Assembly: GCA_030704615.1 (NCBI GenBank)
Contig: CM060733.1
Coordinates: 26,970,001-27,034,000, forward strand
Direction of reading: 5' to 3'
DNA: 64,000 nt
Source: Takakia lepidozioides
Lineage: Eukaryota > Streptophyta > Takakiopsida > Takakiales > Takakiaceae
Below the pieces are notes generated by a model. It saw only the letters and a program-made list of their open reading frames with translations. It searched no databases and was not told the DNA's origin. The translations under genes were made by a program, and so were the position numbers. Below, in pieces: positions 44,313 to 55,348 of the stretch (position 1 is its first letter; each line of letters begins with the position of its first letter).

Positions 44313-46003
44313 CTAGTAGTATGATGAACGACGGAATGGGAGACAACAACAGTGACTCCATCGACGCCGTCGTCTTAGGTAGCGCGGGTCAGCCTTTGCC
44401 ATCCTCACAGGGCTACTATTCCATTCAGAGGCCAATCTGCGTACACACCAAAATCACTCCAGGTAAAGAATATGAATCAAAACACAGCTACAAAGTTTCA
44501 TCGTCACTCAGCCCATCAAGTCATAAAAACTCATTCTGACCATGGAAAGTATGTAAGATGCCAAAAGTACTCACACTGGAAATGCAAAAGACCTTGTGCT
44601 GGCAGAACTGCTGTCAGACCGGCCGGAGATGCTTCTGGAGTAAGCCCAGCTTGATCCACTATGCATTGTTGTTTCAGAAGAGGGTCCAGGGTACAAGTGA
44701 GGATTTTCTTCCCTAATAGTGAATGATCCACTGCTGCTTCTTGAGGAATCTCCTATTATGTCTGCAGCCTGCATTCTTGAATAACTGTCTGCTGAGACAG
44801 CTGGAAGAATTTGGACAGTACGAGGAGAAGACAAAGTGGTTGTCTCCTCAGTGACTAATATTGAGCCCAAGCCAGTCCCCTCAGCAGCAGTCTGCTTGTC
44901 TTCATTTATTGGGGTTGCATAAACACCTGATGATGATGCAGGCAGACCCATTACTTGCATAGATTTTTCAGGTGCACAGTCAGTCTCTCCAACCTCAACT
45001 GTTGGCACTGAGCTTTTCACAACTTTTAGACTCTTTGGTGCAATATTCTCTTTCTCTGGATCATCAACCTGAAACATCACACCTCCTCCCATTTTCAAAC
45101 CAACCAATAGTTCTCTGGATACAGCATCTCCTTCCGAGTCCTGCTGCTTGGCATCTGCAATCTCGGGTGTAGGGTTCAAATATAAGGTTGACTCAGGAAC
45201 AAATGACTCCAGCACAGCTTTCCAAATGATAGGGTCTTCCTCCACATGAGACTGCCCATTGCATGGAGGAGCTCTGAGCAATGCACTTTCGTCTTCCATT
45301 TCCTGAGAAAAGTTGCCTCCCTTCGTGACCTTTGTGTGCTGCTCTGCCTCAGGCTGGTCATGCAGTAGGGTCTTCTCCTCAAAAAAGAGAGCAGGTTGTC
45401 TAGGTATCTGAATGCGTAAACTATCAGTCCTAGACTTTGCTGATGCAACCATAGCAGGTTCTGTAGGACACAGTTGCCTTGGCTGCCTCCAATCTGAAGG
45501 AAGGGCAACTCCCTTCAAGACCAGCAAGTCCTCTGAATCTTTTGCGAGACATTCCCCAACACCTCCCTGCCAATCTTTGTTCCCGATGTTGATAGCAAGG
45601 GTTAGCTCACTGGAAAGTGACTCCTTTATGGAGTCCAAAGTGCCACAATTCCCACCAGAGGATGCATGAAAAGGCAGCCGCCGCAGCCTCTTTATGTGGA
45701 AAGAAGGGAGATTATCCTCATCGCTTTCTTGGTTGGTGTTCTCTGAGGGAGGACCAAGAGTGTTCATGGGGCTTCCGTTATCATGTTTGGTAGTGACACC
45801 TTTGTCTTCCTCATACCCATTATCCAGGCCTTCCTTTGACAAATCTTGAAGCGCATCAACTTTACAGAATTCGGCAATTTTCTTTTGTTCTGTACCAGCT
45901 TCCTGGCTTTCCCTAACAGGTAAAGAGCTTGGACGTGCTTCCTCTCCATTAGTCATCTGAGAGGCCTCTGGCTCACGCCCAGTTATTAGATACTTGGCGC
46001 TCA
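44313..46003 (-). CDS. gar2-related plant protein (18S pre-ribosomal assembly gar2-like), 5' partial
   Basis: Two exons are certain: 44575-46003 and 44313-44436, joined FAFPV/LASEWNSSPVRM. The protein part is about 517 residues, acidic and Ser/Glu-rich, presumably disordered, with HIKRLRRLPFHASSGG near residue 102. The C-terminus has the conserved family signature GSSWAYSRSISGRSDSSSAS, TRSFAFPVLASEWNSSPVRM, then an Arg-rich end with three cysteines (RRRRRWSHCCCLPFRR). In Arabidopsis such proteins are annotated as 18S pre-ribosomal assembly gar2-related; function is not established. The reading frame is open to 46003, where CACAG/TGAGCG is a good acceptor. No ATG precedes it in this exon, so at least one 5' exon is missing. 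A candidate stretch at 46120-46310 (AIDNEDGVVRRWRPRDSFGW) could not be joined confidently. Confidence 0.8.
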
Positions 46004-48225
46004 CTGTGTCAGCAATCAGAAGTTGTCTTCATGCACCTCAGTCTGTGTAAGATTCTCTCTAACAGCAGCATCTCTCTTTATCTTTGCCAAAGCTGTACCC
46101 ATCTGGATCTAAGTCCACTAACAAAAAATGGGGTGTTGACATTAACCTTTACATCGGTAAAAGCAAATGGTCAGACTGACATTTATATCAGAATTGAGTC
46201 CTACACACTCAAATCAAGTAGGAAGCCCTCCATAATGGCCCACCCGAAGGAGTCTCTGGGTCTCCAACGACGAACAACGCCATCTTCATTGTCGATCGCA
46301 AAAGGACCCTGTGTTTCATGAATCAGCACAATTACAAACAAGCCAACAATGAGCACTTGTGATATGTAGCTCTGCCGCTCCCGTTTCTCATTTTGTTAAT
46401 AAATGAGCTTACCCTGAGAAATAATGCACTGTCATGAAGACACGTACTGATAAACCACTCATTCATAACATCTAGAACACATCACCATGAAAATTGTCGC
46501 TCTTATCTTTATACGAGGTTTCCTAGTAGACGAAAGAGCTCGAACAAAAACTCAAGAAAAGGTACTTGTTTTGAATATATGAAGGATGTAGTCACAGTGC
46601 AGAATTATTGAAGTGTACAAAAGCTTGCGAAATTAATACATCGCAAGAACTTCTGAAGACTTCGATTGCCAGCCGAAAAGTGTGGAGACACAGTCTGGTT
46701 GAAAATCCTTCTGCGAGGTAAACATCTAAAAATACAAACACGCGCGCGAGGTGGTTTAACACCTTACACACTCGACGGTGAGGCCAGACAGACTCACCTG
46801 GACACAGAAGCGATCTGGAAGAGGCGATCGCCTGAAGAAAATTATGCTTCAATGACCACGGAATATGGCACCTAGACTAAAACCTCCAATACACAGAGCT
46901 TCGAGCTAACGCGATTTCCAATCTCAGAACTTGCCAAGAAAAATTCCAGTGGAGACGCAATCCGGAGAGGTGCGAAGAAAATACATTCCTCTAATATCCA
47001 AAGCTTGTCCAAGGCGGTTACTCGTAAATAACAACTCAAACTAGACCATCTCGTAACGCCAATGTGACGGAAGAAGCGATGCAAATCTTGTATAAAAAAA
47101 GGCAGTTACTTGCGAAAATAACCTTCCAACCGAGAAATTGTGAGAACACGGAATGCTGGAATAAGCACGAGGAATTACAATCCAGCCAATGCACGCCTAG
47201 AGCATGATTTTCCGATCTTAGGCCTACAATCCACCGATATTATCACGCTATACAGGGAAAGACCTCGTAACGCCATCGCGAGAGCCTGAGTCTCGCCGAG
47301 CAGAAGATTCAACACAGCAATAGCAAAAGATACAAAGTCCGAGATTCAAGCTTAAATCACGGTAAAGACGTAAAGACTGCTCTAGCAAGAGCAACCTCCC
47401 ACCGCCATCGCCGATCATCCCTTCAGCTTCCCATCAACACCTCCATGCACCTGGGGCAGACGACAGCAGCCCCACTTCATAAAACCAAGGGCGAATATAC
47501 TAGTGAGTTCAGCTTACTAATAGTGAGTTTGGTGTCGCTAGTAAATCACTAGTAAGTTGTGAGCAGTAACTGACAACCTACTATCATGCGAACCCCCGCC
47601 TAAAGGGATAGTTTTGTCGGTTTTCAGGCGCCCACGTGTGGATACTTCAACCCGTCGGATCGTGGTCAAGGCTCATCGTGTCCGTTGTAATGGAAAGAGA
47701 GCGATATGTGTACAAGATCTGGCCCACCTTCATTAGTGAAAGGACGGACCGCTAAATGTTACCATACCTATTTTCATCCACGTAAGTATATTTAATATGT
47801 TATTTATACAATATTTAAACCCGGTTACCGACCAGTGGCAACCCTGACGCACTGTACCCTGCACTCGTCAACGGCTCCTCGTCTTCCGTGGACTGAAGGG
47901 CCAGATATGGATGAAATCATGCTCCACATAATGTACTTACATGGATGATGTTGTCCAGTAAGGGACTTACATCCATCTGACATAGGAGGGTCCGTCACCC
48001 GGAAGTCGGTAGCCGTGTAACGGAGACACGGCTCTTCACGGTCACAGTTTTAATCCGTCATTCATCACATCATCCAAAGAGCCATACGTAACTATAATGG
48101 TGATTATTTATTAACGATTATGAATTTGTGCTGAAGGAATTGAGATTTATTCCACCTTCTTCCGTTCATGCATTCCGTCATTAATTCTGTCCTCATACAC
48201 CCATGTAGTCATGTTTTTCCCTTGT
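46004..48225. other. 5' region of the gar2-related gene and spacer
   Basis: Likely holds the missing first exon(s), leader and promoter of the minus-strand gene. At 46120-46310 the minus strand reads FAIDNEDGVVRRWRPRDSFG then WAIMEGFLLD after a CACAG, a coding-like piece. From 47490 to 47560 short TAGTGAGTT/CTAGTAA repeats occur. No other gene is seen. Confidence 0.35.
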
Positions 48226-48260
48226 AAGCCTTTTTTTTTTTTTTTTTTTTTTTCCCCCTT
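48226..48260 (+). repeat. Poly-T tract within a short duplication
   Basis: A run of 20 or more T flanked on both sides by CTTGTAAGCCTTTT, so the T-run sits in a small duplicated segment (about 48221-48276). Confidence 0.8.
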
Positions 48261-49250
48261 GTAAGCCTTTTCTCTCTTTATTACAAAAAATGCCTTTGAA
48301 AAAGAAAAAAGGCCGAAGCACTTTCCAATAAACATTTAATCATTTCTTTGGATGGGCCCAGTCGCACCTACCGTGATAGACTCAGGTACCTGACTCCATG
48401 GATGAAAATGGACTCGGTGACCAGTGCAAGGAGATGGATAGCGGCAACTCATCCATCCACTCACACTGATTACCGGACATAACCGGGATGCACATGGATA
48501 AAAAGTGAATGGATATGAACAGATGCTGCTGCTAACGGATGAAAAAGAGCCCATCCATAACAAACCCATGACCCAGATCCAACTGGCAACATGAGTACAA
48601 AAGAAAATATCTGCAAAAGTGAATAAGTTAATCCTGGGGCCAACCCTTTTCAGAACTTCAAGTGACCTGCAGATGGAATAAATGATTATGAAGGACCAAA
48701 CAAATTCTAAAACAATTAAAAACAAATTGGAGAAATCATGTGAGGGGATTGGCAGAGGGGAGTAGGCCCAAGCCTGATGTCATGGATACTTTTTGCTGAG
48801 GTGGCGGGATGGGGGAGGTGCATGGTACATTTTGTTTGGAGACAAATACTGTTGCAGGGTTGGCTCCAATTGAATGCAAAGGAGGAGCGCCACCTGACAT
48901 AACCAATACTAAAGTCCCTGGCTCTGTACGGCTGTTTCTTTTTTTTTCTGTACGGCTGTTTCTCATAAACAATTTTAATTTAAATGAAGAAGCTATAGAA
49001 CTATTGTGTTTAAAGAAAAAGAAAAAAACTCTTGTCAATGCAGGCTGCCACTTTGCCCTAAGTTAATGGCTGTTACAACTTCTCTAAATAACACCGGATT
49101 GGTTGTGCAAGAATTAATGATGAGGAAATGGATGAAAATGACCATGGAAGAGGATGAAAACTATAAGGTACTAACATAAGTGCATAATGTTATGAGTTTT
49201 ATTTTTCATTTTATTGGCCATGCCTTCCTAAGGTAGAACTACGCAAAAGA
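48261..49250. other. Spacer
   Basis: No recognised gene. Frames at 48336-48725 (-) and 48736-49066 (both strands) show no motif. A duplicated CTGTACGGCTGTTTCT occurs at about 48925 and 48949 around a T-run. Confidence 0.35.
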
Positions 49251-49700
49251 TTATGCTTCAGCTGAATTTGCGTCTTCTTCTGGGTGTTCACCTAAAGAGT
49301 CATTGCAAATATCAATACGAACTGGTCGAGTAACTGGTGGACCATAAGCTGAAGCAGCCAACGATTGCAAAGACTGTACATCTGAATTGGTGTCAAGCAC
49401 AAATGCATCAGTCAGAACTGTCTTAGAAGCTGCACATATGGGAGCCTCAACTTGGAGCTTCAGTTCGGTGTGCACTGTTGTGTCTGTTTGAGACTGTGAT
49501 TGCGCTTGTGATTCCACAAGTGAGCAGATCATACACATACATACTATAAGTTGATTGTGGTTATGAAGTCCCCAACCTCTGGGGTTCTAGCATTTGCAGC
49601 TTGCATGCTATCAATGTGCAGAACAAATGTGATGGAGAGAAACTTACCCCTACCGAAACACGGCCTTCAGTTCCAATTGCATGACAGGGTGTTGTGAAAG
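49251..49700 (-). CDS. Unidentified coding exons, 3' end of a minus-strand gene
   Basis: The last exon (49251 to about 49515) is open in VHTELKLQVEAPICAASKTV..DAFVLDTNSDVQSLQSLAA and ends ICNDSLGEHPEEDANSAEA stop. Upstream, 49648-49700 reads TTPCHAIGTEGRVSVG between a TAATCAG acceptor and a strong GGG/GTAAGT donor. Further upstream (about 49760-49850) KEPETGLWFMGSRIGSNLGG is also protein-like. The composition is convincing but I recognise no family, and the joins between pieces are not certain. A gene whose 5' part extends beyond 50 kb is possible. The tRNA-like SINE copy C lies in its upstream direction. Confidence 0.4.
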
Positions 49701-49899
49701 CTGATTACCGCAGAATGAGTGCATGTGGAATGCCCCTCCTGCTAGAATGAATGCAATGCCACCACCACCAAGATTGCTGCCGATCCTGGAACCCATAAAC
49801 CACAGTCCAGTTTCGGGCTCCTTATGAGAAAACCTTCCTGCTGCAACAAATTGTAAGGTAGAAGCTCATGTACTCACCATGGTATCAAGAATTGACACT

Positions 49900-50050
49900 T
49901 GGTTTGCATGGCCCTATCTATGTAGATGTGAAGGGTCACATGCCCCACTCCATCTTGTTGGAAAACCACTTACGTGTGGTCGGGCTAGGGATTGAACCTA
50001 GGACCTCCCCCATTCCGATGGGGTGCTCTACCACTGAGCTATCTGTCCCA
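49900..50050 (-). repeat. tRNA-like SINE (copy C)
   Basis: The minus strand has an intact A box TAGCTCAGTGGTAGAGC (50025-50041) and B box GGTTCAATCCC (49988-49998), with a T-arm CTAGG/CCTAG and an anticodon-like hairpin CCCCA..TGGGG. The acceptor stem does not pair (GGGACAG against CCCGACC) and the anticodon loop has six bases, so it is a tRNA-derived element, not a working tRNA gene. Confidence 0.65.
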
Positions 50051-51019
50051 TTCTGTTCTCAAAGTGTCGTGCAAGGGCTATCACCTTGACACTCCAACAC
50101 AACTTGTACATACAAGATTGAGCCACTTGCCTTTACATGCATCATTTGGATAACACGCAGAAGTGATAAAGGGACTCTGGTCCATGGTATGCAAGTGATT
50201 GAGTGGTATGGCTATACAAGCCAAATGGTAGAGATTGACATGGAAACGTGGATGGATTGCAGTTCCAATCAAGCACAAAATTTTGCAATATCACATACCA
50301 TAGGCCACAATTCTGAATAGCTGATAAACAATCGATCCACTCCTGAAGCGTGTTGAACTTAAGAAAGCCCTGCTAGCCACCAATCTAATGCAACATCACA
50401 TGACCTCTATCACTGATGCATGCATATAACCATTCTACTTGAGATTTAAATGGATTTGATGTTCTTCATGCCCTCAATTGTGCACTGAGCAACAACAAGA
50501 CAAGAGACTTCCCCATTATAAACAAACTTGCATACCTGTTACAAAAGGTTTTAAGTGGATCAGATATAGGGTCAGTGTGCAATTAGGTTGGATGTTCTAA
50601 TGGCACCCACCTTCTTCGATATTCCCAAATGCCAGCACATGTCATTTCAAGTTTTGAAACGTCTCAAAAAATTAAAGTTCTTGCTAGCTGTAGAACATGT
50701 TTTCAACTGCCCCACGCCAATGGATAGTTAATGGATATGTCACACCTGTCATGGAATTAACATGCCTCTCCTCCTGCGCAAGCCTTGCAACTGGCGTAAT
50801 GTAGCTGGGCTCCACTAAACTCCAAATGCAAGCAGTTCGAGCTCGAGCTTCGCAGCTATGGCGTCCTCGCTGCCTCGACGGCCAGTTCCAGTGGCGCTTG
50901 GCAGGCAGCTCGCGGGATAACCTTCGTTAGCCATTGCTAACTTTTAGCCATAAGTGTGGCCGCTCTCTAACCCGGGCTAACTAACCATTTGTTGGGCCAT
51001 GGAGGCATCAATAACATAT
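50051..51019. other. Spacer
   Basis: No recognised gene. A 20-codon plus frame MASSLPRRPVPVALGRQLAG near 50858 is followed by a GTTAGCC-rich stretch (50925-51000) with inverted pieces, recalling the motif at 54752-54873. Confidence 0.35.
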
Positions 51020-51854
51020 TTAGGCTTCGGCATTTGATCGTATAGTCTTACCAGAGATGGAGCCATTTTTGTGGTTACAGTGCCAAATATGTCTTATCGA
51101 CGGGGTCAGCTTGTAGATAGGACTAGATATTGGTACCAAGTCATAGCGATCAAAGTCGAATCGTGAACCGATTAATGAAGCAAATTTGATGAAACAACGA
51201 CTAATATCATAGGGAAATGACCATAATTCCAGAGTGTTTTGCATCTAAAAACTATCTCATCGCAAGTCCACCTCACATTTCCAAGTTTGTCATAGTGAGG
51301 ATTGAAAGATTGAAAAGGACAGTCTCATTATCAACTAGACGGAGACAACACATGTAGATAACCTCAAACCGGGTACGAGTCATTGCATGTAACCCATTAA
51401 ATAGAATATCGATAACACGTAATAACGTGAGCAGGTGAGATTCCTGATAAGTACTGGACAAACGAAAAACACCTTGAATAACTGCCAATAGCATTGGGTG
51501 TTTGGTAGGAACTTGATGCCCATAAACAAACACTGCACCCCTAGCCAAGCTTTCAGTGAAGGTACTATGAGTGTCTTCCACAATCCCCCCCCTGTAGTCC
51601 TTGACCATACACACTCTCTCACATACAAGTTAGTTTCTCTGCATATAACTTGTTGCAGCACATGAGGCCTCCACAAACAAAGGCCTCCACAACAAGTGAA
51701 AAAACGATATGACAATGGCCCCTCTCATGTCTGGCAAAGGTTGCCCGGACTCCGAGTCCCCCAAATGCAAGTCTATCACTGCAAAAAAAATATCTTTGCA
51801 CTCCCAATCTTTGGGAGCTAAATTGGCATTGTCATCCACGATGGGTTCCAACAT
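51020..51854 (-). other. Overlapping unrecognised frames, probably decayed mobile element
   Basis: The minus strand carries successive frames: NLAPKDWECKDIFFAVIDLH and LGDSESGQPLPDMRGA (51630-51854), TTGGGLWKTLIVPSLKAWLG (51380-51715) and a third at 51273-51614 with RLSSTYQESHLLTLLRVIDI, then 51020-51244. The switching of frames suggests one decayed gene. No transposase, gag or cellular family is recognised. Confidence 0.25.
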
Positions 51855-53856
51855 CCCGGTGTCTTCTCAATCTTTATCATTGGCCGAGTCCCCCTGGTAA
51901 TCAGGAAGCACTTCATCATCATCATGCTCACAAGTGCCTAAGGCTAAGCCCTAAGTAATTCTCTTACTCATAACAAAATGATTGGAATCCAACTCCACTA
52001 CAAGTGACCGGACATGTATACGCTTTGGAATAGGGCCATAGACGGCCGCTTGCGCATTATTGTACCCGTCCAAAGACACATCCCTTGTAGCACACGTTTT
52101 AGACTATCTCCTCACATGCACCTTCTGAGGAGATGAATTCATACTCACAGATCAAAACCGCTTGGCATGAGCCACTGCCTTGTAATTCCTGACTATCAGC
52201 ATTTGACTAAACCAATTCCCTCAAAAACCAAATTGATAAATTCAGAAAATCCACTTGGATCTCTCTCCTCACATCTCTTCTTCCAAACCCAACAAAAGCC
52301 TTATTCGTCTTCTAAATAGTGAACGCCAATTATGCGCATTAGGATGCTTTGGCCACAACCTAAGTCACATTAATTACACTAAAGACAAAATGCTATTTAC
52401 AATAAAAAAGAGAGGCCAAATGTGGACACACCAAATGCAATACTAAAAACATGCTCACACTACAATCACAAAAGCAAGACAAGGAAAGAAAGTGAAGACC
52501 TCTAGGGTGCTTGCGGCTGCCCTGCACAAACAACTGGCGGTAGAATACCAACAATTCCTAAAGCGCACAAAATAAGCACATTTCAAATGTGCTCATAGGA
52601 CATACATCGCATAAGTTGCCCACAAATGTAATATGAAAACACATAACGAGCGCGCATAACAAGCATAACTTCAGAGCTACATGTTCACTGTAAAATAGAT
52701 AACGTGCGAAAGGCTGTTGGGTAATGCTCCAGCCGCCACTTTAAAAATGGAGCGGGAGGTGGATATAATTCCACACGGGCAAATAGGCAGACAAACATGG
52801 CCCCCACAGTGGCAGGGAGCCATTTGTGGCCCCATCTCACATGCCATATTACCATTGTCAACCTTGTTGGATGCGCCAATGCCATCAATTCTAGGTCCCA
52901 CGTGGCAATTTTTTTTGTATGCAATGCCGTTTTCACGAGTTCTTTGCAAAACTAACTCCCATATGTGCAGCTCAATGTGCGGTACATTTTCGTTTAGGAA
53001 CCATTTCCATCCGACGTCATCCACAAAAACGTGATCATGGATGAAATTTGTTGCGACCTTAATTAGGTCACTTGGTCGTTTAAGGGTACGGAGTGGTTTC
53101 TATTTGAGAGAGAAGCAGGTTCTTCAGCCAGACAATTTCTAATTGTGTAGTGAAGTTAGGATAGTTGGATAGAGTGGTGCATATAATGATTTTCATGTGG
53201 CGGAATACCAAAAGTGTGCGGGCCATCAAGGAGTGAAGGCATGCATGTAGATGTACAGGGCCAAAAGGGAATGTAGTCCATTATATGTTGAGCCCTTCAT
53301 GCATACGGCAAGGATGACGATATAAGAACTATCTAGGGGAATCATGATGTGTAGCGGCGTAGGTTGGGGGCTGCGGTTAGTGCAGGACATGTCCGTGGAT
53401 TGCTAGTGGCAGAAAGAAGTGACAAACAACTAAATCATACCGACAAAGAAGGAATCCAACTTACTTCCTCACAAGGCGAGGTCGCGTTAATTCTAAGTCG
53501 TACAATTTCTTTTTGTGTTATAAAATTTAATAGTCTTCTAAGTCTTCTAAGTTATAGGTTTTATTGGCTAAGTCCTACGTGCTTGAACCCCTAAAGTGCT
53601 TATAGTAGGGAATTTGTTCAAATCCCACCCCCCAAAGTGCCTAATTGGAATTAGGGAGGAAGGGTAGAAACTAGAAAACTCTTCCTAATGTCCCTTCGAC
53701 TTCTAGGGGCTTGAGTTTAAACTACCCCCAAAGAGGGGCCAAATCCCACCCTTAAACTCAATTTATGGGTTTAAGGGGATCGAGATAATTCAATATTCAA
53801 TGGTCTAATATCGCTGAATTAATTAATTCAGATAATCATAAATAAAGAATAAGAAA
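51855..53856. other. Spacer
   Basis: No recognised gene. Overlapping opposite-strand frames at 52677-53034 are unrecognised. A/T-rich with short CATCATCATC and TCTTCTAAGTC direct repeats (about 53531-53549). Confidence 0.35.
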
Positions 53857-54042
53857 TACCTATGAATAAGAAATCTCTTGGAAATGTGCTTGCTTTGACA
53901 GTCTATCCACCACAACAAATATGCTATCATGTTTAAGCCATGTCTTAGGCAAAGCCACAACAAAATCCCTGCTTATGGATTCCCATTTACCATGAGGAAC
54001 TTCCAAAGGTTGCAATAAACCTAGAGATTTATTTTTTTCCAA
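53857..54042 (-). mobile_element. Ty3/gypsy integrase fragment
   Basis: The minus strand reads GLLQPLEVPHGKWESISRDF then VVALPKTWLKHDSIFVVVDR and LSKQAHF. This is the start of the gypsy integrase core (family: GLLQPLPIPxxPWExISMDF, DSIxVVVDRLSKxAHF), including the first catalytic aspartate position (DF). Nothing before or after belongs to the element, so it is a scrap of about 185 bases. Confidence 0.85.
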
Positions 54043-54248
54043 CTTTTGAGACGCTCCGAGGTATTTCCCTTAAAAAAGAAAAAAAGAAAAGAAAAGAAAA
54101 AGAAAAGTCAGTCCCAATGACGCATATGGATGAAGCATTCCATCTACACATGTTTTGAACTAATTCATTTGCCAGTACACACCAACCCAGAGTATTGTTC
54201 ACCCTCAGGCTCAAGCTCCCATGAAAGCAGTCTGTGCGGGCCGTGTTT

Positions 54249-54625
54249 GGCCGATTCTGCCCTGTAAGCGGCCTTTGGGCGAGCCCTATGGCCGCGCACA
54301 GGGCAGAGTCGGCCAATGCGGCCTGTTCACTGGCGTTAAAAGCAGGTGTGGCGGATTCTCGCCACTACGTGGCGCAATATGATTGAGGTTCGATTATCCC
54401 ATATCGATTGCCCAGATTCAGAGCCCCAGAGAGGATATAAAGAGGGCGAGCCTCATGATTAGCTGGGTGGGTTGATTGCTGATGACATGGGCCTCAGTGG
54501 CAGGTCTGCCGTCCTCGGTGCGTAATCGGCCATCCCTGCCAATTCTGCCCTGGGTGGCCGATTGGGCCTAAGAATTAGGCCGAAAAAGTGGCAGAATCTG
54601 CCACACCTGCTTTTAACGGTCTGCG
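54249..54625. repeat. MITE-like element with terminal inverted repeats
   Basis: Arms GTTAAAAGCAGGTGTGGCGG (from 54335) and, reverse-complemented, GTTAAAAGCAGGTGTGGCAG (from about 54618) are inverted over about 31 bases with a few mismatches, 250 bases apart. The sequence GGCCGATTCTGCCCTG recurs in both orientations (54249-54264; inverted at 54299-54314; related at 54538-54552). There is no coding capacity. It is a probable non-autonomous DNA transposon or nested pair. Confidence 0.65.
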
Positions 54626-54744
54626 AGAGGTGGGCGCGAGGAAAGAGGTAGAACGGGAGCGCGTTGGAATTTTCCATCAGCTGCCCCGTGTGATTCAAGT
54701 TAATACGTGGGGGTGGGCAGGGGTTATCTAGTTGGACAAATACT

Positions 54745-54873
54745 GGGGGGTAGTTAGCCACGATTAGCGCTGATTAAATTTAACAGTGGCTAAATTGCCT
54801 AGCGCGGCATCAAAATAAAGATAGCCGTGGCTAAACTCCACTTAGCCACGGTTAAATTGGCCAGTGCGGCCGG
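54745..54873. repeat. Second inverted-repeat element rich in GTGGCTAA
   Basis: ATTTAACAGTGGCTAA (54776-54791) is matched in inverse by TTAGCCACGGTTAAAT (about 54842-54857), and further TTAGCCACG and GTGGCTAAA copies lie between. It ends in GGCCAGTGCGGCCGGGGCC. This compact palindromic pattern is typical of a MITE. Confidence 0.55.
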
Positions 54874-54894
54874 GGCCTTAGAGAAGTAAGTTAT

Positions 54895-55080
54895 GAGGAA
54901 GTGGGAGCAGTCGCTCCCGGGTTTCTTTGAAAAGTAAATAATTCCCTTCAATAATTTCAATAAGGTACATCCAGGGCCAAGGCTGTCCCCTGTTTAACTT
55001 TAAAAAAAAAAAAAGGGAATCACTAATAAGTGAAACTGGTTTAGTAAACTGGTTAGTAAGCAGGATTAGATTAGACAGGG
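54895..55080. repeat. SINE-tail fragment with A-run
   Basis: GCAGTCGCTCCCGGGTTTC at 54906-54924 matches the SINE tail with one change. It is followed by a GGCTGTCCCC and TTTAAAAAAA segment (54979-55015) like the other end of SINE copy A. Confidence 0.55.
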
Positions 55081-55348
55081 TGGTTACCGCGTTGAGCGAG
55101 GATGCAAGAAGGACGGCAGAGTCTGGGACGGACCCGGTGATGCGATCTGTGCGACGAGGGACAAGCGATGAGGACAATTGCAATGCGGGCTGTGCATTGG
55201 CAGTGCGTGGGCATGGACATCTCAAAGACTACAATGTTGTCTGCATTGTTACGAGAGGGAAAGTGGTAGAGTAAGAGGTGGTGCATGTAGACCATGGATA
55301 TTACTCAAGTCCAGGGGCTGGCAGGAGATCTGTTATTTTCATGCCGTC

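Noticed and set aside
49980-50041. Possible tRNA gene on the minus strand
   Set aside because: A and B boxes are good but the acceptor stem does not pair and the anticodon loop has six bases; called SINE instead.
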